Source: Paenibacillus taichungensis (lineage in GTDB: Bacteria; Bacillota; Bacilli; Paenibacillales; Paenibacillaceae). Taken from it: 64,000 nucleotides of DNA. Below are positions 18,009-25,888 of the stretch, in pieces. Both the position numbers and the translations under genes were made by a program. Location of the stretch: positions 124,001 through 188,000 of the forward strand of contig NZ_JABMCC010000100.1 of the NCBI RefSeq assembly GCF_013359905.1, given 5' to 3'. Under the pieces are notes generated by a model. The model made no database searches. It had not been told where the DNA came from and saw only the letters and a program-made list of their open reading frames with translations. Position 1 is the stretch's first letter, and every line of letters begins with the position of its first letter.

Positions 18009-18467
18009 GTGAAAGCGGAAGTGATTAATCCTTTCCTGGAATCCGCACGGAACGTATTCGAACAGCTCATCCAGGTTTCGCCTTCCACCGGGAGTCTTGG
18101 CGTGAAAAATGTGGAGTACATCGCAGACCATGTCTGGATCGTGATCGGAATGACTGGACAACTGAGCGGAAACATCGTGTTTGGAATACAAGAGTCGGTA
18201 GCATTGAAAATCGTTTCTGCCATGATGGGCGGCTTTGTCATTACAGAAATGGACGAAATGAGTAAAAGTGCTATTTCTGAACTTGGCAATATGATTAGCG
18301 GCAATGCAAGTACCATCCTGTCCAATCAGGGTGTCGTTGTTGATATTACACCTCCACAAGTGATGAATTCCGAATACGTGAGTTCTTTTAGTGCAACGAA
18401 GGCATTGAGTATTCCTTTGCTGATGGATGGAATCGGTGAGATGGATATTCAAGTGATGATCTCGTAG
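18009..18467 (+). CDS. cheX: CheX-like chemotaxis phosphatase
   Basis: A 152-residue single-domain CheC/CheX-family protein. The CheX active-site pattern is visible as ISELGNMISGNA (Glu and Asn two turns apart). CheX dephosphorylates CheY-P, which terminates the chemotactic signal, usually as a dimer. No other chemotaxis gene is present in the window. The start codon is GTG, preceded by AAGGGGG. The next gene (SDR) follows 56 bp later. Confidence 0.82.
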   Translation: MKAEVINPFLESARNVFEQLIQVSPSTGSLGVKNVEYIADHVWIVIGMTGQLSGNIVFGIQESVALKIVSAMMGGFVITEMDEMSKSAISELGNMISGNASTILSNQGVVVDITPPQVMNSEYVSSFSATKALSIPLLMDGIGEMDIQVMIS

Positions 18468-18523
18468 AATAGAACCATACGCCTCTTGGGGCAATATGTG
18501 TTCAATACGGGAGGACATCGGGT

Positions 18524-19297
18524 ATGTTGAAAGATCAGGTTGTTTTTATCACAGGTGCGTCGAGCGGAATTGGTGCGCTCTGTGCACAGATGCTGATAGA
18601 AGAAGGAGCCATCCCGATTCTGGCTGCCCGCTCGCGGGACAAGCTGGAAGAGATTGGTGCTTCGCTGAAAGGGCAACATGAACTACTCACGTTAGATGTA
18701 ACGAATACTGAGCAAGTTCAGACAGCCGTGGATGCGATGTTGCAGAAATACGGACGAATCGATATTTTGCTGAATAACGCTGGTTACGGAAAATTTGCAG
18801 CGATGACGGATATGTCTGTGCAGGAATTCGATGAGATGATGGACGTTAATTACATGGGCATTGTTCGCTGCACCAAGGCAGTGCTTCCGCAGATGTTACA
18901 ACGAGGCAGAGGACAAATCGTGAATGTAGCTTCCATGGCTGGCAAGATCGGAACTGCAAAATCCGCTTCATATACGGCAACCAAACATGCTGTACTTGGC
19001 TTCAGCAATGCCCTGCGCCAGGAACTTCGCAAGACTGGAGTCACGGTAACGACCATTAATCCCGGACCCATCGATACACCGTTCTTCCAACGGGCAGACC
19101 CCTCCGGTAACTATGTTAATAATGTACGCTGGATGATGCTGAAGCCGGAAGAGGTTGCGGGGCATATGATCCGTGCGATGAAGAAGCGCAAGGAAGAAGT
19201 GAATCTGCCCAGACTGGCTTCGGCTGGAGTGTGGCTGTATCAGCTATTTCCGCGTCTCGCTGACAGGCTGTCGCACGGTGTAATGAATCAGAAGTAA
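18524..19297 (+). CDS. Short-chain dehydrogenase/reductase
   Basis: A 257-residue classical SDR. The NAD(P) motif is TGASSGIG, the structural motif NNAGYG, and the catalytic Ser-Tyr-Lys set is ...SMAG and YTATK. The C-terminal PGPIDT and a long tail give it the DltE/YqjQ-like look of oxidoreductases acting on lipophilic or ketone substrates. The substrate is unknown. The ATG follows GGGAGG. It is terminated by a T-rich hairpin. Confidence 0.9.
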   Translation: MLKDQVVFITGASSGIGALCAQMLIEEGAIPILAARSRDKLEEIGASLKGQHELLTLDVTNTEQVQTAVDAMLQKYGRIDILLNNAGYGKFAAMTDMSVQEFDEMMDVNYMGIVRCTKAVLPQMLQRGRGQIVNVASMAGKIGTAKSASYTATKHAVLGFSNALRQELRKTGVTVTTINPGPIDTPFFQRADPSGNYVNNVRWMMLKPEEVAGHMIRAMKKRKEEVNLPRLASAGVWLYQLFPRLADRLSHGVMNQK

Positions 19298-19331
19298 GAT
19301 GCAACAATGGGCATCATATATCGGATAAAAG

Positions 19332-19363
19332 AAGGGCTCCGCCGAGGGGCTTTTCTTTTTTTT
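19332..19363 (+). terminator. Terminator of the SDR gene
   Basis: GGGCTCC-GCC-GAGGGGC is a short imperfect stem followed by CTTTTC and eight T. The stem is weak but the T-tract is strong. Confidence 0.6.
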
Positions 19364-19469
19364 GTCTGCAAAGACATGTTTCATGAATAAGATTTGGTCC
19401 GTAGGCTTTTTTCGCATATAATGAAAGGTAATGTGATGACAGGCTTCGGTTTTATTAGTACAAGCAGGG

Positions 19470-19669
19470 CTATATATGTTCAACTAAACATTTACACGAT
19501 AACGGAGAGGACAGAAATAACCTGAAGAAGCGAAGCTACAAGCTTTCTGCAAGAAAGCTACTTCGAAAGCATCCACTTCGCCAAAAAGCTTTCTGCAAGA
19601 AAGCTGCATCGGAAGGTTGTTCTGTCATCGGAGTGTTAGTGTAAATATTTATTAGTTGAATGTATATAG
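19470..19669 (+). repeat. Dispersed structured repeat, copy C (helicase leader)
   Basis: This copy has clear termini CTATATA...TATATAG. The outer arms, from GTTCAACTAAACATTTACAC to GTGTAAAT...TAGTTGAA, are inverted repeats. The inner stem is GACAGAAATAACC with GGTTGTTCTGTC. Instead of the ATCCCC stem it has two copies of the hairpin AGCTTTCT-GCA-AGAAAGCT. It ends 34 bp before the DEAD-box helicase start, in sense orientation. Confidence 0.87.
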
Positions 19670-19703
19670 CGTCATAACGAATAAATTTAAAGGATGGACA
19701 TAC

Positions 19704-21077
19704 ATGACGAATCAAACATTTGCTTCAATTGGCGTAGAACAGGATCTTGAGGCTGTACTCGCCAAACATGGCATCAACGAACCTTCACCGGTACAGGCAC
19801 AGACGATCCCGGTTATTTTGGAAGGCCGTGATGTGGTTTCAAAATCTCAGACGGGAACAGGCAAGACACTCGCCTATTTGCTGCCACTGCTGCAATCCAT
19901 CAAAAGTGATGTAAAAGGAACACAGAAGCTCATCATAGCTCCTACACAAGAGCTGGCGATGCAGATTGTACGCGAAGCACAGCGATATGGAGAAGAACGC
20001 AAAATTGGCGTTCTGGGGCTAATTGGTGGCGCCGCAGTAAAACGTCAGATCGAGAAGCTGCGTGAACACCCGGAACTGGTTGTAGGAACGCCAGGACGTC
20101 TGAAGGAACTGATCACGCTGAAAAAGCTGAAAATGCACAATGTCTCCACGATTGTTATTGACGAGGCAGACCAGGTATTCCAGCTCGGTGGGGTAAGTGA
20201 TGTGGACTTCGTATTGCGCAGTGCCCTGCGCGACCGTCAGCTGATTTTCTTGTCAGCAACGATTGATGAACATACTGCTGGACTCGCGAAGCGGGAGATG
20301 AAAGAGCCGGTACAGATCGGAATTGAACCGGACCGGGCAACTGCGGCGGGACTTGAGCATTTTTATTTTGTGGAAGAAAACCGCAACAAAATTGATATGC
20401 TGCGTCGTCTGGTTAGACAGTATAACCCGGATCGCGCCATTGTTTTTGTGAATGCTACCGAGGATATTGGCGAGGTTGAAGCGAAAATGAATCATCTGGG
20501 CTTCTCCGCAGCTGCGCTGTATGGCGATGCCGACAAGGTGACGCGTAGCAACGTGCTATCCGCTTTCCGTAATGGAAAACTGCAACTATTGATCGCGAGC
20601 GAAGTTGCAGCCAGAGGACTGGATATTGAAGGTTTGCCGATGGTCATTAACTATGACCCTGCATTTGATTCGGAACACTATGTTCACCGTGCAGGAAGAA
20701 CAGGTCGTATGGGTCGCAGTGGTATCGTGTTGTCGATCGTGGACGAAACGCAAATTTTCATTATGCGCAAGTTTGCGCGGGAACTTGGAATCGAATTGCC
20801 GGAACGTGTATTGTTCGGGGGTAAAGTGCTGGAGGCTGATCCGCGTCCGGATACGCGGCCTGAAGGCCATTCTTTCTCTAGAAAACCAGGGCAGTCCCGG
20901 GATCGTAGACCTGGTCAGGCGAGCCGCAATGGCGGTGCTAGAACTGCTGCATCGAATCAACGTCCGGCGGGCAGCAAGCCAGCTGGCAATACTGGCAGAA
21001 CTGAACGGGACCAGGATCGCAAGAACAAGGGCGCTCCCAAATGGAGCAAAGGTAAAGAGACACGCTCTGAAGAATAA
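19704..21077 (+). CDS. DEAD-box ATP-dependent RNA helicase
   Basis: A 457-residue helicase. Motif I is SQTGTGKT (residues 48-55), Ia PTQELA, Ib TPGRL, motif II DEAD (153-156), motif III SAT (184-186), and motifs V and VI ARGLDIEG and HRAGRTGRMG. From about residue 390 a basic Arg/Gly/Lys-rich disordered tail follows, as in CshA/CshB-type cold-shock RNA helicases; it may add RNA affinity. The start at MTNQTFASIG follows AAAGGATGG. The frame continues 16 codons upstream into repeat C, which I exclude. It probably acts in ribosome assembly or RNA turnover. Confidence 0.93.
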   Translation: MTNQTFASIGVEQDLEAVLAKHGINEPSPVQAQTIPVILEGRDVVSKSQTGTGKTLAYLLPLLQSIKSDVKGTQKLIIAPTQELAMQIVREAQRYGEERKIGVLGLIGGAAVKRQIEKLREHPELVVGTPGRLKELITLKKLKMHNVSTIVIDEADQVFQLGGVSDVDFVLRSALRDRQLIFLSATIDEHTAGLAKREMKEPVQIGIEPDRATAAGLEHFYFVEENRNKIDMLRRLVRQYNPDRAIVFVNATEDIGEVEAKMNHLGFSAAALYGDADKVTRSNVLSAFRNGKLQLLIASEVAARGLDIEGLPMVINYDPAFDSEHYVHRAGRTGRMGRSGIVLSIVDETQIFIMRKFARELGIELPERVLFGGKVLEADPRPDTRPEGHSFSRKPGQSRDRRPGQASRNGGARTAASNQRPAGSKPAGNTGRTERDQDRKNKGAPKWSKGKETRSEE

Positions 21078-21104
21078 AACCTGACGAAAGAGGTGCAGGG
21101 ATAG

Positions 21105-21857
21105 ATGGATAACGTTCAACCACCCGTATTGAAAATCAACGGGCTAAGCGGAGGATACAGTGCCAAGCGGCCGGTCCTCCACGGCATCGATCTGGAAGTT
21201 GGACGCGGAGAAATGGTCGGACTGATCGGATTGAACGGTGCTGGCAAAAGTACTACGATGAAGCATATTTTAGGATTGATGACCCCTCAACAGGGAGAAG
21301 TGCGGGTCATGGGCAAGAAGCGGGACGAAGATCCACAGGTATATCAATCTGCCATGGCCTTTGTACCGGAATCTCCTGAACTGTATGACGAGATGACAGT
21401 CATGGAGCATCTGGAGTTTACGGCCAGAGCATATGGTGTTTCTGAGGCTGATTTCAAAAAGCGTACGGAGAAACTGCTGGACTTGTTCCGCATGAATGAG
21501 AAAAGCACAAGTCTGTCGACCCACCTGTCCAAAGGTATGCGGCAAAAGGTCATGATCATGTGTGCTTTTGTGGCAGGTCCGCCACTCTATATCATTGATG
21601 AACCTTTCCTGGGACTTGACCCGCTCGGAATCCGCTCTTTGCTTGATTTTATGCTTGAAATGAAGGCTTCGGGATCATCCATTTTGTTGAGTTCACACAT
21701 TCTGTCCACCATTGAAAATTACTGTGACCGTTTTATAGTCCTGCACCGAGGACAGGTCATTGCTCAAGGGACGCTGAATGAGCTGCGTACTCAATTCGGG
21801 GAATCGAATGCCACGTTGGAGCATATGTTCTATTCCCTTGTACAAGGCAGGGATTAA
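21105..21857 (+). CDS. ecsA: ABC transporter ATP-binding protein EcsA
   Basis: A 250-residue ABC ATPase with Walker A GLNGAGKST (residues 42-50), signature LSKGMRQKV, and Walker B YIIDEPFLGLD followed by the SSH switch. The sequence and the adjacent EcsB-type permease identify the Ecs system. In B. subtilis Ecs affects protein secretion, the membrane protease RasP and competence; its substrate is not settled. It lies 27 bp after the helicase gene. The ATG lacks a perfect ribosome site (AGAGGTGCAGGG). Confidence 0.88.
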   Translation: MDNVQPPVLKINGLSGGYSAKRPVLHGIDLEVGRGEMVGLIGLNGAGKSTTMKHILGLMTPQQGEVRVMGKKRDEDPQVYQSAMAFVPESPELYDEMTVMEHLEFTARAYGVSEADFKKRTEKLLDLFRMNEKSTSLSTHLSKGMRQKVMIMCAFVAGPPLYIIDEPFLGLDPLGIRSLLDFMLEMKASGSSILLSSHILSTIENYCDRFIVLHRGQVIAQGTLNELRTQFGESNATLEHMFYSLVQGRD

Positions 21858-21859
21858 GC

Positions 21860-23077
21860 ATGGATCTGAAGCAGTTATGGAAGCAAAGACGCACGGGATT
21901 TTGGAATGGAATTCTTCCTTATCTGGGTTATGTCATTCAGAGCGGCGTAGCCATGGTTTTCTTATTTCTCGTCATTGCGTTCTCCGCCTGGTATACATCG
22001 TTTGTACAGCATATTCCGGCGGGATTTCCGATTCGCTGGATTACGTTGCTGTTGCTGGCACCCCTGGTGCTGTTTAGCAGTTATCGTACATATCTGCATC
22101 CGGCAGACATCGTATTTTTACGTCCGCAGGAATATCGGATGCATGAATATCTGAAAAACAGCTTCGCTCGTGGCATGATCTATAAAACCTTGGGTATGCT
22201 GCTCGTATTTGTAACGTTGTGGCCGCTCTATGTTCGAGCAGATCAGGATGCAAGGCCATTTGGCTGGTTTATCCTGCTTCTCCTGTTGTGGAAAGGGTTA
22301 TCGAGCTATGGGGCTTGGCAGGAACTGCGCATGGTGCAAATCGGTGCCGCTAGAGGATATCGTTTGCTCCGGTGGGCGTTGGCTGTACTGGCGATTGCCG
22401 CCTGGTTGTGGCAGTCTCCACAGCGCAGCATCTGGTTCCTGCTGTTGCTGGCTGTTGTATATATCGTTGCTCTGCGTATCCCTCTGAAACATCGGGTTTC
22501 ATGGGAACGTCTCATTCAGGTGGAGCAGGGCCAGGCAGGACGAGTGATGCGTACGCTGGGATGGTTCGTAGATGTTCCTTCATCAGGCCAAAAAGTAAGT
22601 TCTCGCCGCTGGCTCAGCAAATGGGGGAGTGGTCTTCCGTGGAATGCAGGAAAAGCCTATCGCTATTTGATTACCAAAACGTTCATCCGAACTGAAGTGT
22701 TCTCCATCGTGGTGCGCTTGGTTGTACTGGGCATGTTGCTGTCCTGGTGGACGGCAGGCAGTTATTTCGGTATTGGTGTATACCTGTTCTTCCTTCTGCT
22801 TGCAGGTGTGCAACTGGGTGCGCTGCGACGCAGTCATAGTGAATCGTTCTGGATTATGATTTATCCCATCTCGGGAGAGAGTCGTCGATCCCAGGTGCTA
22901 GGGTTCATCTCGAATCTACATGCGCTGGTTGCTTTGCTTATGTGGTTGCCGATGCTGGCTGCGGGATGGAGTGGACTGAGCATGACCATAGCAGCACTGG
23001 TCCTTGGTGTGCTGGTCATCTACTTGATGCGACGTTCTCAGGGTAACAAGTGGTTGAAGGAAGAAGAGGATGAATGA
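21860..23077 (+). CDS. ecsB: ABC transporter permease EcsB
   Basis: A 405-residue polytopic membrane protein of the EcsB family. Several hydrophobic helices lie in two blocks (about residues 20-150 and 260-390), with a hydrophilic region near 215-265. It starts two bases after the ecsA stop, so the genes are translationally close and form an operon. It is the membrane partner of EcsA. A strong hairpin terminator ends the operon. Confidence 0.87.
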   Translation: MDLKQLWKQRRTGFWNGILPYLGYVIQSGVAMVFLFLVIAFSAWYTSFVQHIPAGFPIRWITLLLLAPLVLFSSYRTYLHPADIVFLRPQEYRMHEYLKNSFARGMIYKTLGMLLVFVTLWPLYVRADQDARPFGWFILLLLLWKGLSSYGAWQELRMVQIGAARGYRLLRWALAVLAIAAWLWQSPQRSIWFLLLLAVVYIVALRIPLKHRVSWERLIQVEQGQAGRVMRTLGWFVDVPSSGQKVSSRRWLSKWGSGLPWNAGKAYRYLITKTFIRTEVFSIVVRLVVLGMLLSWWTAGSYFGIGVYLFFLLLAGVQLGALRRSHSESFWIMIYPISGESRRSQVLGFISNLHALVALLMWLPMLAAGWSGLSMTIAALVLGVLVIYLMRRSQGNKWLKEEEDE

Positions 23078-23144
23078 ACGGTTGGGCGTATGACTAGTTA
23101 GCGTCCAATGGCAACGCCGACTAGGGACGCTTGCGTAACATAAC

Positions 23145-23188
23145 AAAAGAAGGGTATTCCGAGCTGTATCCCGGAATACCCTTCTTTG
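23145..23188. terminator. Bidirectional terminator after ecsB
   Basis: AAAGAAGGGTATTCCG and CGGAATACCCTTCTTT form a perfect 16-bp stem with A and T ends on both strands. It separates ecsAB from the converging YjcZ-type gene. Confidence 0.9.
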
Positions 23189-23236
23189 TGCTACAGTCAG
23201 CTTACCTTGTTCCGACTCCTGGTGAGGACGTATGGA

Positions 23237-23374
23237 CTAACAGAGGAACGATTTTGTGATAATGACGAGCAAGATGAACAGAACGAGAATGGCACCTGTA
23301 TTTGTAAATCCTCCTCCGTAACCGTAACCGCCGCATCCATAACCGCCTCTTGTTTCTTCAACTACTCCAGACAT
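23237..23374 (-). CDS. YjcZ-family sporulation peptide
   Basis: A 45-residue peptide on the minus strand. It has a short N-terminal part, a Gly/Tyr-rich stretch (GGYGCGGYGYGGGF) and one hydrophobic helix (AILVLFILLVIIT) ending in KSFLC. This is the signature of the YjcZ family of small membrane proteins made during sporulation; their role is unknown. The ATG follows AAAGGGG. A CATAATATA box, a good match to the sigma-K -10 element, lies about 50 bp upstream. Confidence 0.88.
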   Translation of the reverse strand: MSGVVEETRGGYGCGGYGYGGGFTNTGAILVLFILLVIITKSFLC

Positions 23375-23423
23375 ATGGTCATTCCCCTTTCAAGTGGTGT
23401 TAGGCACGCCCTTGCGTACATCG

Positions 23424-23432
23424 TATATTATG
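23424..23432 (-). promoter_or_regulatory. Possible sigma-K -10 element of the YjcZ-type gene
   Basis: CATAATATA matches the CATANNNTA pattern of late mother-cell promoters on the minus strand. A clear AC at the -35 position was not found, so this is only suggestive. Confidence 0.3.
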
Positions 23433-23530
23433 TGCCTTGGGGATAGGCTGATTGGGCCGTTGCCCGGTAGAGCCTGAAAATCATCGTTTTGGGCATTTGC
23501 CCGTCAAGATAGCCATACGTTTTCAGGTTG

Positions 23531-23587
23531 GAAAACAAAACACCCCCTTTGTATCTAGAGGCATTCATCAGGATACAAAGGGGGTTA
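23531..23587 (-). terminator. Terminator of the aminotransferase gene
   Basis: On the minus strand CCCCCTTTGTATC pairs with GATACAAAGGGGG around a 17-base loop, followed by TGTTTTGTTTT. It lies about 70 bp after the aminotransferase stop. Confidence 0.85.
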
Positions 23588-23657
23588 TATTTGTCAGGCA
23601 ACGGATGCAAGTCCGCTCCCTGACTTATTTATTTGGATAAGCATTACTGCATATAAA

Positions 23658-24956
23658 TTAAGTTGTCTGTAGATCCAAAACTCCACGATAAATCGTATCG
23701 AACAGATCTTCCAGTCCGGATTCTTCAATACAGGAGAAGGCAATTCGCAGATCGGCTTCACCCAGCGCAATAGTACCGACGCCGTATTTCTGTAGCAAAT
23801 GGGTCCGGAGCTGCTCTGCGCCGACATCCTTCAGCTTCAGGCACATGAAGTAACCGGAGTTGAACGGATAGTAATCCCATACCTCACCGTATTTACCGCT
23901 ATCGAGGATGGATTTTACTTTGTTGGCGCGGCCTTTCATGATTTCAAACTTCTCCAGTTTCTGTGCTTCGAACTCAGGTGCTTTCAGCGCATCCAATACA
24001 AAGGTTTGGGAAGGATGCGGACCACTTGAGATGGTTGCCCGGATAATACCGAGTGTTTTTTGCTCCAGAGCATGGAGAACTGCAGCATCTTCATGAGCGT
24101 ACGTGATGAATCCAACACGGAAGCCCCATACAAATTCTTCCTTTGTGGCACCGTCAACTTTGACAGTCAACACACGTGGGTGGAGGTTCGCCAGTTTGCC
24201 AAACAGGGATTCGTGAATGGAATCTTCGAAGAAGAGACCAAAGTAAGCATCATCTGTCACAGCAACAACGTTCACACCAGCCTCAGCTGCTTGACGAATC
24301 GTATCCACGATTGCATCTGCTTCTTCAGCTCCAGGTGTATAACCTGTCGGGTTGTTCGGGAAGTTCAGCAGCACGATGGCTTTGCCTTTGTCCTTCTGCG
24401 CAAGCAACGCTTCTAGCAGGCCTGCACTGTTAAAGTTCAATTGATCATCGAACAGGGGATAATGAACTAACTCGCCATGACGACGAATTCCGAAGGTTAG
24501 CTCATAATTTTCCCAGTTTTTATCCGGATATATAACAGCGTCCCCTTCTTCGGCGAACAGGTCGGCTACGATACTCAGTCCATGAGTTAATGCGTTAGTC
24601 ACAATGGGGTTACCAAACGTTTTACCTTCAAGGGAAGGTGTTTCCTTCAGCATCTTGTCTCTCCATACGGTCCGCAACTCAGGCTTTCCTGCAGGCGGAG
24701 CGTAAGGGTACAAATCCTTCGGTTGATATGCAGACAGCTTATCCTGAATAACAGCTAAGTGCATCGGCACACCGCCCTCCAGGGCAATACCAATCGTAGC
24801 ATTGTAGGTTTTGGCCAGACTTGCTGCTTCTGCAGACTGACTCAAGATACCTTCTTTTGGAAAATAGATTTCTTTGCCGAGCTGCGACAGCATGGAGTAG
24901 ACGTGACTGCTGCCTGCCTGAATACTTTCGTTCAACTGTTCAGCCAGTGGATTCAT
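23658..24956 (-). CDS. Class I/II fold aminotransferase
   Basis: A PLP-dependent aminotransferase of about 432 residues. The PLP lysine lies in DGATKEEFVWGFRVGF, and LLNFPNNPTGYTPG and TDDAYFG match the fold I pocket; the C-terminal substrate arginine lies in LRIAF. The donor and acceptor cannot be named from sequence. I use the ATG of MNPLAEQL, which has GGAAGG eight bases upstream; an ATG three codons earlier is possible. It is a single-gene unit with its own terminator. Confidence 0.85.
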   Translation of the reverse strand: MNPLAEQLNESIQAGSSHVYSMLSQLGKEIYFPKEGILSQSAEAASLAKTYNATIGIALEGGVPMHLAVIQDKLSAYQPKDLYPYAPPAGKPELRTVWRDKMLKETPSLEGKTFGNPIVTNALTHGLSIVADLFAEEGDAVIYPDKNWENYELTFGIRRHGELVHYPLFDDQLNFNSAGLLEALLAQKDKGKAIVLLNFPNNPTGYTPGAEEADAIVDTIRQAAEAGVNVVAVTDDAYFGLFFEDSIHESLFGKLANLHPRVLTVKVDGATKEEFVWGFRVGFITYAHEDAAVLHALEQKTLGIIRATISSGPHPSQTFVLDALKAPEFEAQKLEKFEIMKGRANKVKSILDSGKYGEVWDYYPFNSGYFMCLKLKDVGAEQLRTHLLQKYGVGTIALGEADLRIAFSCIEESGLEDLFDTIYRGVLDLQTT

Positions 24957-25134
24957 TCTTTTCATCCTTCCAAGTCTTTGGGATTCAACTGCCTAACATT
25001 ATAACACCTTACATTGCCCCCGTCACGGAAATTACGCATAATGACAGTTTTATCACTTTACCGCGTTGTTGCAGGTGTTTTTGAGTGAGGTTAATGTCAC
25101 TTCTCCCGATTGATTATACGATAGAAAATGGATG

Positions 25135-25752
25135 TTATTTCTGATGAAAAGGACAGTATTTCCGCATCATTTCGGCAGTTTCCGCATCTCGTCCTTCGTT
25201 ACGCTGTTCCAGTTCGCCGCTAATATGATCAAAGCGTTCAGCCGAGAGGTTCTGTCCAAATTTGAACTTGGCACTGACCCGTTCAGGAACAATGCGGACC
25301 ACAGCAACCGCTTTGAGATTACCCTTGTAGCGGGGATCAGCTGCATTAATGGGGATATATCCGCCCTGCGGTTGGAGTTTCTCCATAAAACGTTGAAGAA
25401 CCTTGCCCTTGATATCCAGATCCTGAACCGGCTCTGCCTGTCCGAATGCCATTACACTTTTGAAAAAAGAAGTTGCCGGACAAGCTAACTCGGGATCACT
25501 GAAATAAGATGGAATCAGGGAAAACTCTTCTGCAACGGTAAAACTGACGGAGGAATCCTGCTTGATCTGTTTCATTTTTTCTCCTGCAAGACTGCCGTGG
25601 AAATAAAAACAACCGTCCATATATACGAAGTTTAGCGGTGTTACCCTTGGCTGCCCATCTGGACTGACCGTTCCCAGAAAACCAAAGGAGCATTGATCCA
25701 GAAATGTTATCATTTCCTGCTCTTCATCTACATTGAATTCTTTTCTTCTCAT
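25135..25752 (-). CDS. Pyridoxamine 5'-phosphate oxidase-fold flavoprotein
   Basis: A 205-residue protein of the split-barrel FMN-binding superfamily. The N-terminal pattern is FLDQCSFGFLGTVSPDGQPRVTPLNFVY, typical of this fold (conserved GTV...GxPxxxPl). Activity could be an F420- or flavin-dependent reductase, heme utilisation or vitamin B6 oxidation, and cannot be decided. I chose the ATG of MRRKEFNV because AAGGGGG precedes it; the open frame runs 45 codons further. It is divergent from a MocR-type regulator, which is probably its controller. Confidence 0.8.
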   Translation of the reverse strand: MRRKEFNVDEEQEMITFLDQCSFGFLGTVSPDGQPRVTPLNFVYMDGCFYFHGSLAGEKMKQIKQDSSVSFTVAEEFSLIPSYFSDPELACPATSFFKSVMAFGQAEPVQDLDIKGKVLQRFMEKLQPQGGYIPINAADPRYKGNLKAVAVVRIVPERVSAKFKFGQNLSAERFDHISGELEQRNEGRDAETAEMMRKYCPFHQK

Positions 25753-25819
25753 CGGTGTTCCCCCTTGAATGGCATGTGGATAAGATCGCTGTACCTTAGC
25801 CATAACAATAGAACCTGCA

Positions 25820-25867
25820 TTGACATATAAAAAGATCCAATTTACATTCACTTTAATAGACCAATTT
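25820..25867 (+). promoter_or_regulatory. Promoter of mocR gene with direct repeats
   Basis: TTGACA and TACATT are spaced 17 bp (25820-25848) and read toward the MocR gene. Overlapping and just downstream are two directly repeated boxes, AGATCCAATTT (25833-25843) and AGACCAATTT (25858-25867), 25 bp apart. MocR regulators bind paired direct repeats, so this may be an autoregulatory operator. Confidence 0.5.
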
Positions 25868-25888
25868 TTTCGGAAAAAGAGGTGCACG

